33,062 nucleotides of DNA, taken from positions 1-33,062 of IMG/VR virus record IMGVR_UViG_3300034106_006602, one strand, 5' to 3'. The translations under genes were made by a program, and so were the position numbers. Source of the stretch: a virus. Positions 19,201 to 25,200 of this stretch are shown here, one piece after another (the first letter of the stretch is position 1; every line of letters starts with the position of its first letter). Under the pieces are notes generated by a model. That model was not told the origin of the DNA. It did not search any database and was given only the letters and a program-made list of their open reading frames with translations.

Positions 19201-22200
19201 TGGCCAGAGCTTCTTCGACCTCGGCGATGCGCTGGCGGCGGTCGGCCATGTCGGCGACCATGGCGTCGATGGCCTGCGGGTTGACGTAGGCAGGGCGGCT
19301 GGCGCCGGGGCGCGGCGCCTCAGTGATGGCCAGCGGCGTGCGCGGCACGGGGCGCGATTGAGGCGCCGTGTTGACTGCTGGCGCGGGCGGTGGTGGCGGG
19401 GTGCTGGTGACGGCGGCAGCGACCTGGCGTGCCAGTGTCGCAGGGGTGATGGTCTGGCTTTGCGCGAACTGGGCGCCGGCGAGATCGGCGCTGGCGCGGA
19501 GCAGGCGGGCGTGCAGGCTGGCGAGGGTCTTGCGGGCGGCCTCGGGCTGCTGTTTGAGCAGGGCGAGGAGGTCGGCAGGCGGGGCCTCGGTGCGCTGGGT
19601 GAGGCGGGAAACGAGGCGGGAGAGGAGATTCGTGGAGCGGGTAGATGCAGGGAGATACCCACGTTGCGAGTCAGCGGTGCTGCTCGTAGTGCCTGGCGCT
19701 TCTCCGGCAGGTCGGCCTCTCTCTCCCTGCATCGTTCCTGCCGCCATTTTTGCTGCCGACATGAGTGTATCGGCGGTGTTTTGCGCATTTTCGGGGCTTT
19801 CCCCCAATTCTTCGGTCAATTCACGCACAAGCAGTCGAGCGTGGCGATCCATCGCGGGCTGGCTGCCCGCTTTGGCGGCCTGATACATGGCCAGCGCAGT
19901 GGTGTTGAGGTGGGTGCGTCCGAAACCGTGTTTTCGCACAAACTGCGCTTCGTCTGGCCAGACCATGAGACTGCCATGACCACCAGCTGGGGTTTCTTCG
20001 CGTCCTTCAGCCTCGGCGGCTTCGATACGAGCACGCTGGCGGGCATTCGGCATGCTGCCACCTTCATTGGTGCCCCCTTGGATGAACTGGGCAAATTCGA
20101 GTTCGGGCGGGAATCCCAAACGGTCGGAGGATGCCAGCAGCGCAGTCTGCACCTCGCGGGACACACTGCGGTCGCCGGTCATGGCGGTGAGCAGGTGGCG
20201 GAGGAGGTCGGACTTGTTCTCTTTCCGTTCCTGGTTCTTCGTGCCTGGTTGTTTGCTGGAGCGGTAGGCGCGGTACGCGATGGATTGAAGCTCGGGGGTG
20301 AGCAGGTCGAAGGCGCGGGCCATGGCCTCGGGGGAGAGGCTTGGGTCGGTCTTGGCGAGGTGGTCGAAGAGGACGCCGTTCTCCATGGCCTGGAGGGCGA
20401 TGCCGGCGGGGTCGCGCAGGTAGTCGAGGGTGGCGAGGCGGTCCTCGTTGCCACGGCTTTTGCCCTCGTAGATGCGAAGCTGGTCGGCGATCTGGGCCAC
20501 CATGCCTTCGAGTTCGGCACGGAGCGGGGCGTCAACCAAGCCCATGAGGTCACGCAGGGTTTTGGACAGGTCGCGCAGCAAGTCGCGGATCCACGCGACG
20601 AGCGTGGTGGGGGTGTCTACCGTCTCGGTGATGGCCTGGGCGAAGGCCTGGTCCTGCACCAGCATGCGCAGAAACTCGTTCTGCATGTGGTATTCCTGTG
20701 CCGCGGTAAGCTTTGCGGGCATGGTGGTCCGGCCGTAGTCGTAGGCTTGCCAGACCTGGGCACGGAGCATCTGCGGCAGACTCCGCCACTGGCGGCGGAT
20801 GGCTTCGCGACCGTATTTCTCCGGCTGGGTGCGGGCGAGGCGCAGGACGACGGCGTGGATGTCCTCCTCGATGCCGGTGGCGCGGATGGCGTCGGCCGGA
20901 TTGCTGAGGTAGTCGAAGTTCGCCACGATGGCGTCGAGGTCGAGCAGGCGGGTGATGCGGCCGTCGATCTCTTCCACGGCGGTCATGCTGCCATTCAGGC
21001 GGCGCACCGCGGCGGGACCGACAGCGATGGCGTCATACAGCGCGTGGTGGCGCTGGAAGCTGTCCTCCATGGCGGCGAAGGCCTGGCGTGCCCAGGCTTT
21101 CTTGGCCGGGTCTTTGATGCGGGCCAGAGTCAACAGTTTGGAGCGGGAGTAGGCGCTGTTTTTGCGCAGAGGCGACTTGCTCTTGATGCTGAGGTCCGGT
21201 CCCATGCGTGCGGCGCTGGGGTCTTTGCCCTCGTCGGAGAACGGCGTTGGCTGCGGGCGGTTGGCGGTGTCGGCGCGGTCGCCGGTGGCCAGCGGAGTTT
21301 CGGACTGGTCCTTGGTGCCGAGGTGGTTGTGCGCGGCGACGTTTGAGCGCTCGGTGGTCCAGCCAAGGCCGAGTTCGAGGGCTTGACGGAGTGTGCTGTG
21401 TGTGAGCGTCTGACCGCTGGCTTCGACGGCTTGGGCCGCAGCGGCGGTGGCGTCGGCCTCGGTGATCTCCTTGGCCTTCACGGACGCCTTCACTGGAGCG
21501 AGGTCGGCCACGACCTGGCGTTCGCGCAGGTAGGCGATGCGTTTCTCGGCGGCGGCACGTTCGGACGTGCCTTCGATGGTGTCGTCGTAGGCAGCCTGCG
21601 CCTTGGCGAGCGCGTCGGCGATGTCCTCGGGCGACGTTGTTTTGGATTTGTTGACGGCGTTGAGTAATTCGTCGGCGGCTTTGTTGGCGTTGGCCTTGGC
21701 AGCGGCGAATGGATCTGCTGACGCGCTGTTGTAACGCAACGGGTCGTCGGCGGCTTTAGACTTGGCCTTGCTGCCAGTGATGCCGAGTTCGGCGAACAGG
21801 GCGTCGCGTTGGGAGCCGGCCATCTTGTTGAAGTCCTCGAAGGACTTCCCTGCCATTTGCGGGTGGGCGGCGATGGCTTTGGCGGCGGCCTCGGCTTCCT
21901 TGTCCGGCATGTAGCGGTCCACGAGCCAGTCGGCGATGGCCTTCTCGGTCGTGGGTGCTTTGGTAGATGGGGCCTCGGCGGCTACCGGAGCGCCAGATTG
22001 TGCAGGAGCACTCCCGCTTCGTGTCGGCTGAGTCCCTTGTTGAGCAGGATTTTGAACTGGGCCTGCGTTGGTGCTGCTGCCAGCGTTTGGTGCAGCACCT
22101 TGCGCTGCTGCGGGCTGAGGTTGCTGAGGTCCGGGTTGATTTGCGCTGGCAGGCTGTGGTCCTTCGGCGGTGGGTTTTTGGGCATAGCGGTTGCGGGTCT

Positions 22201-25200
22201 GAGTCTCGGTCGAGGGGATGGCGTCGGCCACGGCGGCGAGGCCGTCGTCGCGCAGGTTTTGCACGTAGCTGTCCTTGATGATGGGCCGTCCGCCTTTGTC
22301 GATGTCGAGCACAGCGGGGCCGGTGTATCCCTTGAGCGGCTTGAAGGTGTCTCCATCACGGGTCCATCCGGCAGCGTTGAGGTCGGTTTCCTCGACGTCG
22401 AAGAGTTCGCCACCTTGGGCAAGGCTCAGCACGAGCGCTGCACGGCGCTGGGCCTGCTCACGCGTGGCATCGTCCATGCCCGGGAGTTGCAGTTTATCGA
22501 TGGCAGCTTCTGCCCGGGCGATGGAGTTCGGCAGGTTGGCGCGATTGGTCGGCGTGTTCGGATCCACGCGGCTGCGCTGGAGGGCGTCAATGCCTTCCCC
22601 GAGGCCGCCGAGGGCGGTGGTGGCGACGGTAAACGAGGGCAAGGTCTGGAGGAAGTCCGCAACGGCCTGCTGGACGCTGTGACCGGTGCCGACAGCCTGC
22701 GCCACGGCGGAGATCAGTTCGTCCGGGGCTTCCTCGAGGAATGTCTCGCGCAATCCGCCCTTGAGAAACTCCTTCGCAACAAAGCCGAAGCGGCTCATCT
22801 GGTTGGCGAAGGCTTGGCCCAGCATCTTGCGGACTCCATCCGGGCGGGTGAGTAGGCGCTCAACGCCTTTGGGTCCGCCCATCACGGTCAGTGCGGCGGT
22901 GGCGAGACCGGAAACCACGGCGGGCATCTGGGCCTGGCGCAGCGCGGTCTTGTGGTCCAATTCGGGGTGTTCCTTGCGCAGGGTGGAGTAAATGTCCACG
23001 AGTTGCGCGGCGTAGGTCTGGCCTGCGCCAGCGGCGGCGGCGCCACCAAGACCGGCACGGGTGAGTGTGTCGATGGCTTTGATGGACTGGGCCGGCGTCT
23101 CGCTCTTGGCGATGGCCGCGGCCAGTGATGGCAGCCAGCGGGCACCAAGTTTGGTGCCAGCGAACAGACGGATGCCGCCTTGGGCGATCTTCGCACCACC
23201 AGCGGCGGGCAGGATGGAGCCAGCGACACGCGGCAGCATGCCAAAGAAGCCCTCGCTGATGAAGTTGCCGGAGGTATGTCCGCCGAGTTCGAGGCTGGAT
23301 TGGTGGGCCTGCGCTTTGCGGTTGGCCCACTGGGCGTCCTGCATGGCCGTTTCGTTGCCCGTCACGCCAGCGACGAGTCCCGAGAACTGCGCACGCAAGT
23401 CATTGCCGGCGGCGGCCAGGTTGCGGGTGAACTGCTTGGTTTTGGAGAGCAGTGTGCCGAGGATGCCGGTGTTCTTGCTTTTGTTGTCCTCGCTCCAGCG
23501 CAGTGCCCATTCGGCGGGATCGACGTCGGCGGGCCGTTTGGCCTGCCATTCTTTCCACGAGGTCCAGTCGTTGAGCGAGTCCTCGCCGAGCACGCTGCTG
23601 ACCTCCTTGATGGTGTCGAGCGTGTCCTGCGCGACGCGTTTGCGGATCTCTGGATAGCGCTCCATGGCCTCGGCCTGGGCGTCTGGGGTGGCGCCGGAGG
23701 CTTTCACGGCGGCTTCGTATTCGGCCTTGTCGGTGATCGTGGGATTGACCACGATACCGCCATTGCTGAGGAGGCGGGTCTTGACACCATTGCCACGGTT
23801 TTTGGCGGGCACGAAACCGGTGCCTTCGGCTGCTTTGACGATGGCTTTGGCAGGGGCTTCCAGCCATCCGGGCTGCTGCTCGTCGGTTTTGTCATCGCCT
23901 CGCACCATGTCCCACTGAGTGGCCTTCTCGGCGTCGTCGATGAGGGTCTTGGCCTCAGCGGGTGAAATGCCGAGGGCTTCGGAGAGGTTTTTGGCGGCGT
24001 CGTTGTAGAGTTTGCCTGCGTCCGCGTTGAGGTCCGGGTTGGCGGCCAGTTGGGACTGGATGCCGGAGACGGCTGCGTCGGCAGCGGCGAGGCGCTGCTG
24101 CTGCGTGGCCAGCAGGGTATCCATGCGCGTCTGGATGTCCTGGTCGAGCGCGGCGCGGGCTTCCTCGGGGAATTCGGATCCGTCCTGCTCGAGCACGGCG
24201 GCGCGGTCGGCGTGTTCCTGGCGCAGGGCATCGAGTTGGTCGGCGACTCCTGCCATGCCGGGGGCGTAGCGCAGGCGGCGGTCGGTGCTGGTCTTGACCT
24301 GTTGCTGCACGGTCTGCTCCTTGGTCTGGAGCAGTTGGGCGCTCTCGTTGTGCAGGTCGATGAGGCGCTGGAGGTCGGCACGCTCGGCCTCGATGCCGGT
24401 GAGCTCGTCGGCCTGCTGGGCCTCGTCGTCGGCCTGCTGGGCCTGGACGCGCTCGAATTGCTCAGCAAGGTCCTTGGGCCAGTGCTCCACGGTGCCGTCC
24501 GGTTTGGTAAAGGTGACGATTTCGCCAGCGGTGAGGCCGGACTGGCGGCGCTGGGCAGCCTGCTGGGAAAGTTGATCGATCTGCGTTGCGGTGACCTCAC
24601 GCTTTGCGTTGATGGTCTGCACTCGGGTGGCCAGCGCGGTGTCTCGCTGCTCGATTTCGGCCTTCGACTGGTCGAGGTCGCTGGCGAGCGTCTCCGGGTC
24701 CATTTCCGCACGGCGCTGGCGGGTGATTTCCGCCCATTTTTCGGGCGCGTCGCGGCGCAGGGTCAGGTCGGCAAGGCGCTTTTCCTGGGCGCTCAGGTAG
24801 TCCTGGGCCTCCTTGTCCTTGGCGAGGAGGTCGCGGAAGCGGGTAATGTTGTCGAGGTGCGGTTTTGTCGCGTCATTGGCTGCCAGGTCGGCCAGGTCCT
24901 GCTCGTCGAACGGTGCGGTGGGATCGGAGAGGCGTTCGAGGCGCTGGCGGGCCGTCTGGGCCTCCGGGCTGGGCGCCTCGTTAAAGGGAACCCAGTCGTT
25001 GTCATTCACGAGGCTTTTGGTTTTTTCGGTGAGAGTGCCTTGCAATGCGAGGCGGGCGGCTTGCTCGGTCCCGGTGATTTTTTTCTCGATGGCACGACGG
25101 GCGGTTTCGGTCAGTGGCTTGTAGCCTTTGTCCGCCACGGTGAAGTCACGCTCGGCCTGCGCGGCTTTGATTTCGTCGTCGAGTTTCTTGCGGCGGGCGG

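Noticed and set aside
20815-20885. A zinc metallopeptidase near residue 1583 of the giant protein
   Set aside because: The segment reads EEDIHAV, not HExxH. It may be a degenerate zincin-like fold but active-site support is missing, so it was not listed as a domain feature.
18602-21346. Plus-strand open frame of about 910 codons
   Set aside because: Antisense to the giant gene, low-complexity Gly/Val/Ala composition, no recognisable domain and no ribosome-binding site.
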